Assembly: GCF_030247185.1 (NCBI RefSeq)
Contig: NC_080572.1
Location: 302,051,656-302,115,655 of the forward strand
Direction of reading: 5' to 3'
Origin: Malaya genurostris
Taxonomy: Eukaryota > Arthropoda > Insecta > Diptera > Culicidae
Length of the DNA: 64,000 nucleotides
The translations under genes were made by a program, and so were the position numbers. Within the stretch, counting starts at the first letter, position 1. Each line of letters starts with the position of its first letter. Below the pieces are notes generated by a model. The model saw only the letters and a list, made by a program, of their open reading frames with translations. It did no database searches and was not told the origin of the DNA. This document shows, in pieces, positions 60,601-64,000 of the stretch.

Positions 60601-63600
60601 TTCGGGAGTCTCCCACTTTGGAACCGGTTTCAGCGTCACTTCCTCCTGAGGTAGTGGTTCCTCTGGTTTCTTCGGTTTAGGGATTGGTTTCAACACCACT
60701 TCTTCTTTAGGTGCTTCTTCAAGAGGACGCCGTTTGCCCTTTGGCCACTCCTTAACTTCTTCCACAGGTTCTACGTGTTTCTCCTTTTTACCTCGACGCC
60801 ACGGGGTTGGTTCTTCGACTTTCTCTGCTGGTTTTGGAAGCTCTTCTACAACAGGAGTTTCCGCAACGGGTATCTTGACATCTTCGGGAGTCTCCCACTT
60901 TGGAACCGGTTTCAGCGTCACTTCCTCCTGAGGTAGTGGTTCCTCTGGTTTCTTCGGTTTAGGGATTGGTTTCAACACCACTTCTTCTTTAGGTGCTTCT
61001 TCAAGAGGACGCCGTTTGCCCTTTGGCCACTCCTTAACTTCTTCCACAGGTTCTACGTGTTTCTCCTTTTTACCTCGACGCCACGGGGTTGGTTCTTCGA
61101 CTTTCTCTGCTGGTTTTGGAAGCTCTTCTACAACAGGAGTTTCCGCAACGGGTGTCTTGACATCTTCGGGAGTCTCCCACTTTGAAACCGGTTTCAGTGT
61201 CACTTCCTCCTGAGGTTGTGGTTCTTCTGGTTTCTTCGGTTTGGGAATTGGTTTCAACACCACTTCTTCTTTGGGTGCTTCTTCAAGAGGACGCCGTTTG
61301 CCCTTTGGCCACTCCTTAACTTCTTCCACAGGTTCTACGGGTTTCTCCTTTTTACCTCGACGCCACGAAGTTGGTTCTTCCACTTTCTCTGCTGGTTTGG
61401 GAAGATCTTCTATAACCGGAGTTTCCGCAACGGGTGTCTTGACATCTTCTGGAGTCTCCCACTTTGAAACCGGTTTCAGTGTCACTTCCTCCTGAGGTTG
61501 TGGTTCTTCTGGTTTCTTCGGTTTAGGGATTGGTTTCAGTACCACTTCTTCTTTAGGTGCTTCTTCAAGAGGACGCCGTTTGCCCTTTGGCCACTCCTTC
61601 ACTTCTTCCTCAGGCTCTACGGGTTTCTCCTTTTTACCTCGACGCCACGGAGTTGATTCTTCCACTTTCTCTGCAGGTTTGGGAAGCTCTTCCACAACAG
61701 GAGTTTCCGCAACGGGTGTCTTGACATCTTCGGGAGTCTCCCACTTTGGAACCGGTTTCAGTGTCACTTCCTCCTGAGGTTGTGGTTCCTCCGGTTTCTT
61801 CGATTTAGGGATTGGTTTCAATACCACTTCTTCTTTAGGTGCTTCTTCAAGAGGGCGCCGTTTGCCCTTTGGCCACTCCTTCACTTCTTCCTCAGGCTCT
61901 ACGGGTTTCTCCTTTTTACCTCGACGCCACGGAGTTGGTTCTTCCACTTTCTCTGCAGGTTTGGGAAGCTCTTCCACAACAGGAGTTTCCGCAACGGGTG
62001 TCTTGACTACTTCGGGAGTCTCCCACTTTGGAACCGGTTTCAGTGTCACTTCCTCCTGAGGTTGTGGTTCCTCCGGTTTCTTCGGTTTAGGGATTGGTTT
62101 CAATACCACTTCTTCTTTGGGTGCTTCTTCAAGAGGACACCGTTTGCCCTTTGGCCACTCCTTAACTCCTTCCACAGGTTCTACGGGTTTCTCCTTTCTA
62201 CCTCGACGCCACGGAGTTGGTTCTTCCACTTTCTCTGCTGGTTTGGGAAGATCTTCTATAACCGGAGTTTCCGCAACCGGTATCTTGACATCTTCGGGAG
62301 CCTCCCACTTTGGAACCGGTTTCAGTGTCACTTCCTCCGGAGGTTGTGGTTCTTCTGGTTTCTTCGGTTTGGGGATTGGTTTCAACACCACTTCTTCTTT
62401 GGGTACTTCTTCAAGAGGACGCCGTTTGCCCTTTGGCCACTCCTTAACTTCTTCCACAGGTTCTACGGGTTTCTCTTTTTTATTTCGACGCCATGGAGTG
62501 ACTTGTGGTGTTTCCTCGGGAGGAATAGGATTTGGTTCTGATTTCATTGTAGTTTCTGTTGTTGGCTTAGGTTCATCTTCTTTTTGTGGTTTCGGAATTG
62601 GTTTCAATACAACTTCTTCCGTGGTTTCTTCGGGCAACGGACGACGTTTACCAGTAGGCCATTGTTTTTCATCGGTTTCTTCTGGTACTGGCTTAGGTTT
62701 CTTTGTTTTTCGCCATTGTGGTTGCTCCTCCACTGGCGTCTCAGGTTTAGGTAACTCTACTGACATTTTTTCTACTTCCTCGAGTTGCACCGGTTCTGGC
62801 TCTGGAATATCGGGGAAACTGGGTTTTTCCAACATATCTGTATCTTCTTTGCTAATATGTTTTCTAGGCTTGGGTGTTTTAACTTCCTTTACTTCAGAGA
62901 TTTTCGGCTCATGTAGAACGGATTCCTCAACCTCTGGTACCTTGGGGATGGGCTTAAGGGTTACTTCTTCCAAGGCTTCCTTTGAGAGCTCCTTCTTCTG
63001 TTTTGGTGTAGGCTTTAGTTTTATTTGCTCTATTGTTTCTGGCTCTGCAGGTTTAGGAATCTCTCGCTTCGGGCCTGGTTTCTTACCACGTCGCCATGGT
63101 GGTAGATGTGACTCGTCCTCTACTGGTGGTACGACTTCTTGTAATTCCGGAACTGGAGCTGACTTAATTTCGTATTGCTGTGTTGGTTTTGGTTCCTCCT
63201 CTTGTTCCTTGATTGGTATTGGTTTCAGATTAATTTCTTCCTCAGATTCTTCTGGACGCGGTTTCCTTTTTCCCGTAGGCCATTTCTTCTCCTCGGGTTC
63301 CTCTGAAACTGGTTTGGGTTTTTTGGTTTTCTTCCGGGATGGTTGCACTACTTCAACCGATTCTTCTGTCGATAACTCCTCTGATACAGGAACAGGTGGA
63401 AGAATCTGTTCCTCTTCTGATTGCTCTTCTACATGATCCACTTTTTGAACTTCCAATGTTTGGCGTTCTTCAGCAGGGCTTAGTTCAAATGGTTTATCTA
63501 TTGGCTTAATTGTCGTCATGCCCGTTGGTTCGGGTTCAATTTCAATCGTCTCAGTTTTCTTGGGAACGGGTTTCAAAGTAACCTCTTCCAAAGTTTCTTT

Positions 63601-64000
63601 AGCGACTTCCTTCTTCTGGCGAGGTGTGGGCTTCAGCATAACTTTCTCAATAACCGCTTGTTCTGGTTCCTGAGGAATCACTCGCTTAGGAGTCATTTTC
63701 TTTCCTCGTCTCCATGGAGGTAGATGAGACTCGTCATCTGCTGCCTGTTTTTCAGATGGGACTTCCTCCTGCTCTGCTTTAATTTCGGTTGGTTTGAATT
63801 TCACTTCCGTGTCACGGTCATCTGTGGGGATCACTTTCGGAACTGATTTGGAATCAATTTTGAGGGGTATATCCGGTTGAGGTTCCAATTCTTTCTGTGG
63901 TTTGGGAATTGGCTTCAGGGTCACCTCTTCCGTAGGTTCCGTTGGCAATGGACGCCGTTTGCCTCTTGGCCATTGTTTTTCCTCTGGAATATCCTCGACC
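6499..64000 (-). CDS. sls: sallimus (titin/kettin family) giant muscle protein gene, 3' part
   Basis: This is a multi-exon gene; the exons are listed separately. The product is a sarcomeric elastic filament protein. In flies the sls gene yields kettin, which binds actin through Ig domains near the Z-disc, and longer titin-like isoforms with PEVK springs that reach the thick filament. Visible in order are PEVK-like repeats, Ig domains, long repeat exons, a PEVK region, an SH3 domain, eleven further Ig domains and five Fn3 domains. That order, and the motif EIMGTKTYRKPEW after the Ig cluster, match what I remember of insect sls. The 5' end (start codon and most kettin Ig domains) lies beyond 64000. 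About 46 kb is coding. Exon borders are inferred from frame continuity and splice consensus, with no transcript support. Confidence 0.93.
6752..7057 (-). CDS. sls: sls exon: Fn3 domain 5
   Basis: A 306-nt, phase 1-1 exon (acceptor TTCTGAACAG, donor GACG|GTAAGC). It begins VPSPPTGPLEIRYLGPNINI, has AEWGIPESDGGAPLEGYNIV and RIMARNEVGCSDPLESDEPY, and ends VLLGDG. It is the last folded module of the protein. Confidence 0.92.
7149..7448 (-). CDS. sls: sls exon: Fn3 domain 4
   Basis: A 300-nt exon coding exactly one Fn3 domain. The acceptor is CTCAACTAG and the donor GCCA|GTAAGA, both phase 1. It begins SPSAPRNLRIVNVTSKSVKL, with the core EWLQPETNGGSEVTGYVIEK and FRVFAENAIGLS. One domain per symmetrical exon means it could be skipped cleanly. 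The true start is the acceptor and not the internal codon at 7425, which is a TTG. Confidence 0.92.
7743..9070 (-). CDS. sls: sls exon: end of Fn3-1, two Ig domains, Fn3-2 and Fn3-3
   Basis: The acceptor is TATTTTCACAG (phase 2) and the donor AATCA|GTAAGT (phase 1). It opens with the C-terminal half of Fn3-1 (WTEISNIT and YTFRVTAVNEIG). Next are two Ig domains (cores ITWYCNGK and LVWYRDDE), then Fn3-2 (PSKPEGPI to PVGCSEPLES) and Fn3-3 (PSPPQGPI to NKIGSSEVLQ). The order Fn3-Ig-Ig-Fn3-Fn3 agrees with my memory of the insect Sls C-terminus, which has five Fn3 domains. Confidence 0.92.
9142..9283 (-). CDS. sls: sls exon: first half of Fn3 domain 1
   Basis: Acceptor CATTCGGTAG, phase 1; donor AGAA|GTACGA, phase 2. 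It encodes QPGAPDAPEATRITDDSITL, FWKSPEDNGNSTIVEYILEY and QEKNKKK. P-x-x-P, the W core and the D-N-G-N-S turn are Fn3 hallmarks. The domain is completed by WTEIS in the next exon. The phase 2 exit is one of the few departures from phase 1 in this gene. Confidence 0.88.
9355..12138 (-). CDS. sls: sls exon: C-terminal half of SH3 domain and nine Ig domains
   Basis: The acceptor is GTCACACAG (phase 1) and the donor AAAA|GTAAGT (phase 1), giving 928 codons. It opens with the SH3 core DRSNPEWWFVKR (paired Trp) and GFVRRELL. A linker with YPQYVQKTLNEKIDKLP resembles fly Sls. Nine Ig I-set domains follow at about residues 60-155, 187-282, 285-375, 380-472, 473-560, 561-649, 650-738, 739-828 and 832-926 of the exon. 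Domains 5 to 8 form a compact run of ~88-residue Ig domains with no linkers and a W-Y core. This is the thick-filament side of the molecule by analogy with titin. Confidence 0.93.
12200..12292 (-). CDS. sls: sls exon: N-terminal half of the SH3 domain
   Basis: A 93-nt exon (TTTACTTTACAG acceptor, ATTG|GTAGGT donor, both phase 1) encoding EDASEMYCIQSVEAENEEAL and then HLVEGEKLYVI. This matches an SH3 start: the ALYDY-like strand becomes MYCIQSV, with the E-x-x-E-L/A-x-L-x-x-G-E RT-loop/diverging-turn signature. It joins in frame to NPEWWFVKR in the next exon. The tyrosine of the classical ALYDY motif is replaced, so ligand binding may be atypical. Confidence 0.85.
12353..12382 (-). CDS. sls: candidate 30-nt sls microexon before the SH3 domain
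   Basis: Minus-strand GATGTTATAG precedes 30 nt ending at the donor GAAG|GTATGT, phase 1 on both sides. It encodes E-T-A-S-L-K-I-V-R-E when joined to its neighbours. The donor is good; the acceptor lacks a strong pyrimidine tract, so the 5' border is uncertain. The open frame extends a little further upstream (FDVIETAS), where no better acceptor is seen. Confidence 0.55.
12383..13325 (-). other. intron between the PEVK and SH3 exons
   Basis: About 940 bp of A/T-rich sequence with stops in all minus-strand frames and no further exon that I can defend. It contains a short (AG)n microsatellite near 12824-12843. The 3' end of the upstream frame (13325-13249) would be translated only if the weak GTTTTT donor is not used. 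Confidence 0.6.
13326..18512 (-). CDS. sls: sls 5.2-kb PEVK exon
   Basis: The acceptor is a long T tract with CTATCATAG at 18513, phase 1. The exon opens with about eight short modules of the form K-P-L-L-E-A-A-P-x-E, then carries five copies of the motif ELQRLLNLEVEKTELEQYEK and a duplicated P/E/K-rich block (about 17520-16460). Long stretches of P-E-K-V with KPKKKVVKKK follow, ending in a region rich in E, R and V near EDIEQEFKIQLDSY and YSYGEETGEAHI. The donor assigned is GAAG|GTTTTT at 13325, phase 1; it is weak but fits the next exon. If it is not used, the frame reads on to a stop at 13249, giving an alternative C-terminus. Confidence 0.88.
18676..24231 (-). CDS. sls: sls 5.6-kb PEVK exon with diverged repeat modules
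   Basis: The acceptor is TTTATACAG at 24232 and the donor ATCA|GTAAGT at 18675, both phase 1, giving 1,852 codons. The exon is a chain of two alternating modules. One is a diverged relative of the 83-residue unit of the previous exon (for example KRTIKKKSGDTEELVEVVTV); about eight are visible. The other is a 26-residue motif of the form DDIIERLLNLEVKKTQLEQY then EKIDIE, six copies. The 3' third holds a long P/E/K-rich block (about 20555-19500) including LLKSRIVVVEYP, DVKFRIPTSKKP and VDRDLALP, which is duplicated in the next exon. It is a classical PEVK-type elastic sequence. Confidence 0.9.
24368..24583 (-). CDS. sls: sls 216-nt exon between the repeat array and the PEVK exons
   Basis: The acceptor is TTTCTTTATAG and the donor CAAG|GTACGA, both phase 1, giving 72 codons. 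It begins DGETHGHESPTFVTTFETCT and ends NNVEEVGELSPQ. The sequence is acidic and non-repetitive, with a Cys, His and Tyr that the neighbouring repeats lack. It keeps the frame if skipped. No domain is recognised. Confidence 0.82.
24666..39071 (-). CDS. sls: sls 14.4-kb exon: 57 tandem copies of an 83-residue PEVK-like unit
   Basis: The acceptor is CTCCCAACAG at 39072 (phase 1) and the donor TACG|GTAAGA at 24665 (phase 1), giving 4,802 codons in one uninterrupted frame. A unique 60-odd-residue head begins DYTATFSIHSQASKQ and includes TTLTISEQKH. The 83-residue repeats follow without any indel, and a unique tail (SSISSLPDKQTLTQTPTQTQ) ends the exon. The unit alternates basic (KPKKQVVKKRVIKKKAGKK) and acidic (VQEDDQLP, EIPFEEATEFKP) stretches and contains no Cys, Trp, Tyr, Met or His. 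It should be a disordered polyampholyte spring, as expected for titin PEVK-type regions. Related but diverged units occur in the exon at 18676-24231. Copy number depends on correct assembly. Confidence 0.93.
24748..38886 (-). repeat. 57-copy 249-bp tandem array (near-identical, in frame)
   Basis: Unit starts, taken at QELPEEIKVTE, are 38886 for the first and 24942 for the last. The difference of 13,944 bp is exactly 56 x 249. The 57th copy runs to the word EIPF and then diverges. Units differ by scattered substitutions: T/V after VTE, SFEP versus TPIEP, KKKAGKK versus KKKTGKK or KKKVGKK. Variants recur at 747-bp (three-unit) and 1,494-bp (six-unit) spacing, showing block duplications. TPIEP variants cluster towards the 5' end of the array and SFEP variants in the middle. 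Confidence 0.95.
39220..47217 (-). CDS. sls: sls 8-kb exon: ~106-residue repeats, Ig-free elastic or spacer region
   Basis: The acceptor is AATTTCACAG at 47218 (phase 1) and the donor CAAG|GTAGGT at 39219 (phase 1), giving 2,666 codons without a stop. The start holds a K-rich stretch (ASKKKHKKIKSEK). The bulk is built of imperfect ~106-residue repeats around the motif ELVVTEV-x-x-EQKE-x-EGY-x-V-x-x-IAKDY-x-AK-x-VPSHTLKS, followed by E-x-T-V-x-E-T-x-x-Y/F-E-G. Fourteen clear copies lie between about 45160 and 40900, with decayed relatives on both sides. Composition is rich in T, S, E, V and A, with few P; there are no Ig or Fn3 motifs. I recognise it only as the repeat region that precedes the PEVK part in insect sls. 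Confidence 0.9.
40900..45160 (-). repeat. 14 imperfect ~318-bp (about 106-residue) in-frame repeats
   Basis: The motif L-V-V/I-T-E-V/I-x-x-E-Q-K-E-x-E-G recurs 14 times at about 106-residue spacing, each followed by a conserved VPSHTLKSI-like box and a TTVSET-like box. Unit lengths vary by a few residues (104 to about 110) and pairwise similarity is moderate. This is an old array, unlike the near-identical array in the next exon. Confidence 0.82.
47218..48139 (-). other. intron, with short microsatellites
   Basis: No exon is identified. It contains an (AAT)n run near 47430-47447 and a GTAGTAGTA-type trinucleotide repeat at about 48020-48070. Near 47671 a perfect GTGAGT donor on the minus strand follows a CAACAAAAACAACAAC-like leader; see the findings. 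Confidence 0.6.
48140..48178 (-). CDS. sls: candidate 39-nt sls microexon (TTVMTKKELEIK)
   Basis: On the minus strand CTGCAG is followed by 39 nt in phase 1 at both ends and by the donor AAAG|GTTTGA. It encodes TTVMTKKELEIK and would join directly to ETPDIREDTTTT in the next large exon. That continuation has the right T/K/E composition, and 39 nt keeps the frame. Against it, the polypyrimidine tract is poor and GTTTGA is a weak donor. It may be an optional cassette exon. Confidence 0.45.
49502..49705 (-). mobile_element. tRNA-derived SINE, mosquito type
   Basis: Read on the minus strand, the head has a tRNA-like part with an anticodon-arm loop CTTACAA (anticodon-like TAC) and the box B GTTCGAGCCCC. 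The tail carries GTGTCAGTAGGATC, a GGCTGCGAAGTCTGTTGAA segment and an end rich in GCTTTGCTTT. I know this arrangement from SINEs in culicine mosquitoes. The tail segment also occurs at 4600-4690. The flanks share only AATTCG, a weak target-site duplication. Confidence 0.75.
50488..50750 (+). pseudogene. LINE (non-LTR retrotransposon) RNase H domain fragment
   Basis: The translation gives LTDDSLLDGRAGAGVYCHEM, FQAEIYTILCEMQSALQQRV and CSDSQTALKAL. This is the TDGS...GAG...AE...SDS pattern of the RNase H domain at the end of R1/Loa-type LINE polyproteins. The first metal-binding Asp (TDDS), Glu (AEI) and second Asp (SDS) are kept, but a TGA stop falls after CGK and no reverse transcriptase is present. 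It is a dead fragment. Confidence 0.82.
50931..51193 (+). pseudogene. TATA box and a broken reading frame cut off by the SINE
   Basis: A TATAAAA at 50931 is followed 45 nt later by ATG (50976) and a lysine-rich frame (MATLNKSSKLREINLNALIN) that ends at 51164. The other frame over the last 90 bp reads like real coding sequence (EAGGRPAKSLAKRARTKSQS), suggesting one frameshift near the A-run at 51069. I do not recognise the product. The SINE duplication starts at 51194, so any longer frame was interrupted there. Confidence 0.35.
51208..51367 (+). mobile_element. Feilai-like tRNA-derived SINE with 14-bp target-site duplication
   Basis: The head has a tRNA-like box A (TAGCGTGATGGGTAAG) and box B (GGTTCGATTCC). 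The body holds CACATAGGGTCAGAAAGTTT and the tail CCTCTATAATTGAAAC plus poly-A. The element is flanked by the perfect direct repeat AATAAGTTCCATTT at 51194-51207 and 51368-51381. The sequence agrees with my memory of the Feilai family of Aedes mosquitoes. The clean duplication indicates a fairly recent insertion. Confidence 0.88.
51751..51904 (-). mobile_element. second Feilai-like SINE, opposite orientation, nested in an older repeat
   Basis: Same family as the copy at 51208, inverted; the poly-T start is at 51751. A 12-bp duplication TCAGGACCTTTC flanks it (51739-51750 and 51905-51916). The duplicated site and flanks (51660-51965) belong to the ~1 kb dispersed repeat, so this is a nested insertion. 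Confidence 0.88.
52201..52704. mobile_element. ~504-bp inverted-repeat element (MITE-like) with 40-bp ends
   Basis: The left end at 52201-52240 (GAAAATGGCTGGAAA...GGAGGATTTTCCGAGTG) and the reverse complement of 52665-52704 match at 37 of 40 positions. The interior is A/T-rich with no coding capacity and contains further internal repeats of ATGAAAATC type. This is the structure of a non-autonomous DNA transposon. I did not find a clear target-site duplication. Confidence 0.75.
52913..53848 (-). mobile_element. ~0.95-kb dispersed mosquito repeat, complete copy
   Basis: Starts with TTGCCTTTCTCATATATAAA and AATCACTGCAAAACCGACTT, and ends with CATCACACTACTAGGTGGTT. Between them lie internal tandem blocks containing CTCACTTTTCTCGTAGATGG and GGTTCCGGAATTACAGGGTG. 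The same ends and blocks in reverse order form the copy at 765-1785. I know this as a high-copy repeat in mosquito genomes but cannot give its family name with certainty. Confidence 0.75.
53990..54140. mobile_element. ~150-bp hairpin element
   Basis: Inverted ends share AATCAT-A/G-AAAC and CTTCTCATGAGA (left about 53990-54017, right about 54112-54140 reversed). The interior is A/T-rich and noncoding. It is probably a small MITE; homology to a family was not checked. Confidence 0.45.
54656..54661 (-). promoter_or_regulatory. candidate polyadenylation signal AATAAA for the alternative terminal exon
   Basis: An AATAAA on the minus strand about 535 nt after the TGA of the 55197-56248 exon. A second AATAAA lies at 54433-54438. 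Either would give a 3' UTR of ordinary length. The hexamer is frequent by chance in this A/T-rich intron, so this is only a candidate. Confidence 0.35.
55197..56248 (-). CDS. sls: sls alternative terminal exon: Ig second half, charged helix, conserved tail, stop
   Basis: The acceptor is CTTCTTCTAG, phase 1. The exon completes the Ig domain with DILWYRNGK, the core Trp and an FGFYKC strand F. A strongly charged K/E/R helical stretch of about 130 residues follows, then a ~120-residue segment beginning ADFGPGELPLRELATIAY and ending MHEWKLEQADEV with TGA. The last segment looks folded and helical, but I recognise no named domain. The stop means isoforms using the whole exon end here, which fits shorter kettin-like products. 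A consensus phase 1 donor inside the exon (CA|GTGAGA, exon end 55487) could bypass the stop. Otherwise the exon must be skipped to reach the downstream repeats. Confidence 0.85.
56417..56521 (-). CDS. sls: sls exon: first half of an Ig domain
   Basis: A 105-nt exon with acceptor CTTTCAG (phase 1) and donor CAG|GTAGAT (phase 1). It encodes AAYATPSFSKEITDSRAMLG and then EKGYFECHFAGNPKP, the A to C strands of an Ig domain with the first cysteine. The second half (ILWYRNGK onward) is in the next exon. Splitting Ig domains between exons is normal for this gene. The Ig fold would be broken if this exon were joined to anything other than the following one. Confidence 0.87.
56634..56662 (-). CDS. sls: sls 29-nt microexon (SGKPREQNLE)
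   Basis: This microexon is chosen because it is the only acceptor nearby (GGAGCATAG) that restores the phase 2 frame from the upstream exon and leaves through a strong phase 1 donor (GAAG|GTAAGA at 56633). It encodes S-G-K-P-R-E-Q-N-L-E. The alternative is a longer exon starting at the TTGCTAG acceptor further upstream, but that would need a phase 0 entry, which no upstream exon provides. Confidence is moderate. Confidence 0.55.
56769..56841 (-). CDS. sls: sls small exon, acidic linker (ENSEEELIEFLTLEA)
   Basis: A 73-nt exon. The acceptor is TTATTCTAG with a good pyrimidine tract, entering in phase 1. It encodes NSEEELIEFLTLEARCSGYY then NSE, and exits in phase 2 at AG|GTAACA. The phase 2 exit is unusual in this gene but is matched by a phase 2 acceptor for the next small exon. 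The peptide looks helical and acidic. No domain is recognised. Confidence 0.72.
57133..57207 (-). CDS. sls: sls small exon encoding the conserved EIMGTKTYRKPEW linker
   Basis: A 75-nt exon bounded by an acceptor (TAATGCAG) and a donor (CAAG|GTAATT), phase 1 at both ends. It encodes EIMGTKTYRKPEW, where the first E is completed by the upstream exon, followed by VQYMEEMKEAL. From memory, the linker after the kettin Ig domains in Drosophila Sls has nearly the same words (EIMGTKTYRKPEWV, MEEM), which is the strongest single identity clue in this part of the gene. It is too short to be found by ORF length and is recognised by splice sites plus that motif. Confidence 0.85.
57636..57960 (-). CDS. 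sls: sls exon: acidic linker and a complete Ig domain
   Basis: This exon encodes SISTLEEYAEPVEFAPQIV followed by an Ig I-set domain (about 90 residues) with an R-W-L core tryptophan, a DDSGTISFEA strand F region and a final ELVVE strand. The strand B and F cysteines are replaced by Val/Leu-type and Phe residues, so no disulphide is possible. The donor is G|GTATAC at 57635 in phase 1. Its last residues, VVE, join to EIMGTKTYRKPEW in the next exon. Together these resemble the end of the kettin Ig series in flies. Confidence 0.88.
57961..58020 (-). other. 60-nt intron within the Ig region, length divisible by three and free of stops
   Basis: On the minus strand the segment starts GTAAGC and ends with a pyrimidine tract and TTTTGCAG, a strong splice pair. 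It is phase 0: removal joins codon AAG to TCT, giving DLLTDK then SISTLEEY. Because it is 60 nt and has no stop, the frame stays open through it. A retained form would simply add 20 residues between Ig5 and Ig6. It is close to the minimum intron size in dipterans. I call it an intron because of the splice signals and because the added residues are unlike the flanking linker. Confidence 0.82.
58021..64000 (-). CDS. sls: sls exon: PEVK-like repeats followed by five Ig domains (5' end outside window)
   Basis: The frame is open from the window edge to the donor after codon AAG (GTAAGC) at 58020. The first ~1,450 residues are low-complexity E/K/P/V-rich sequence with recurring LKPIPKP and WRRGKK motifs, including seven perfect-length 94-residue repeats (60526-62499). 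A K/R/E-rich linker follows, then five Ig I-set domains at roughly 59600-59320, 59310-59020, 59000-58705, 58690-58400 and 58380-58070. They carry the usual Cys, Trp and D/E-x-G-x-Y-x-C positions. Ig2 and Ig3 lack the second Cys, having Y-T-V and Y-E-I instead, which is common in titin Ig folds. This corresponds to the region joining kettin-type Ig domains to a first elastic segment. The acceptor and upstream exons are not in the window. Confidence 0.93.
60526..62499 (-). repeat. 7 x 282-bp in-frame tandem repeat (94-residue PEVK-like unit)
   Basis: Seven complete units lie head to tail. Each begins T-P-W-R-R-G-K-K, continues through KEWPKGKRRPLEE and VVLKPIPKPKKPEEP, and ends near PKPAEKVEEP. 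An eighth copy starts at 60525 and diverges after TPWRRGKKE. The distance from the first to the eighth start is exactly 7 x 282 bp, so there are no indels. The two most 3' units appear identical at the DNA level, while the first differs most, pointing to recent unequal exchange. The unit has one Trp pair per repeat (WRRGKK and KEWPKGK), a possible periodic binding or stacking motif in an otherwise disordered segment. Confidence 0.9.

Noticed and set aside
59600..63436. Plus-strand frames of up to 439 codons opposite the 94-residue repeat exon.
   Set aside because: They are the antisense image of the PEVK-like repeat, and Gly/Ser/Phe-rich without domains.
1..64000. A bacterial-type defence system, operon or viral genome.
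   Set aside because: Introns, SINEs, LINE fragments and titin domains show an insect nuclear locus. No prokaryotic or viral gene set is present.

Overview
The window is a piece of an animal nuclear genome, almost certainly an insect and most likely a mosquito (Culicidae). The minus strand carries most of one giant muscle gene, recognisable as the titin/kettin gene sallimus (sls, D-titin). The evidence is the domain order: PEVK-like elastic segments and Ig domains, then very long Ig-free repeat regions, an SH3 domain, a block of Ig domains, and a tail of Ig and five fibronectin type III (Fn3) domains. The mosquito assignment rests on dispersed repeats: two Feilai-like tRNA-derived SINEs with target-site duplications, a second tRNA-derived SINE family, and two copies of a ~1 kb repeat that I know from mosquito genomes. 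I cannot name the species.

The gene enters at the right edge (64000, 5' part outside the window) and runs leftwards to a stop codon at 6499. Exon calls come from open frames plus GT/AG sites with matching codon phase. In order: a large exon with a 7-copy 94-residue repeat and the first Ig domains (64000-58021); small exons finishing the kettin-like part (57960-56417); an exon with half an Ig domain, a helical tail and its own stop (56248-55197), probably the end of short isoforms; an ~8 kb transposon-rich intron holding one candidate 39-nt microexon (48178-48140); an 8 kb exon of ~106-residue repeats (47217-39220); a 14.4 kb exon consisting almost wholly of 57 tandem copies of an 83-residue unit (39071-24666); a 216-nt exon; two ~5 kb PEVK exons (24231-18676 and 18512-13326); and then the SH3, Ig and Fn3 exons (12382-6499). 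About 46 kb of the 64 kb is coding. Nearly every intron is in phase 1, so cassette exons can be joined or skipped without a frameshift.

Functionally all these exons build one sarcomeric spring. Ig and Fn3 modules bind actin or stack as beads near the Z-disc or thick filament, and the lysine/glutamate/valine/proline-rich repeats act as disordered elastic linkers whose length sets muscle stiffness.

The left 6.5 kb (1-6498) and the large intron hold no convincing host gene. They contain a short-period repeat array, the ~1 kb dispersed repeats, a dead Tc1/mariner transposase, a foldback element, hairpin elements, SINEs and a LINE RNase H fragment. The most striking feature is the 57-copy, indel-free 249-bp array, with 3-unit and 6-unit higher-order duplications inside a single exon.
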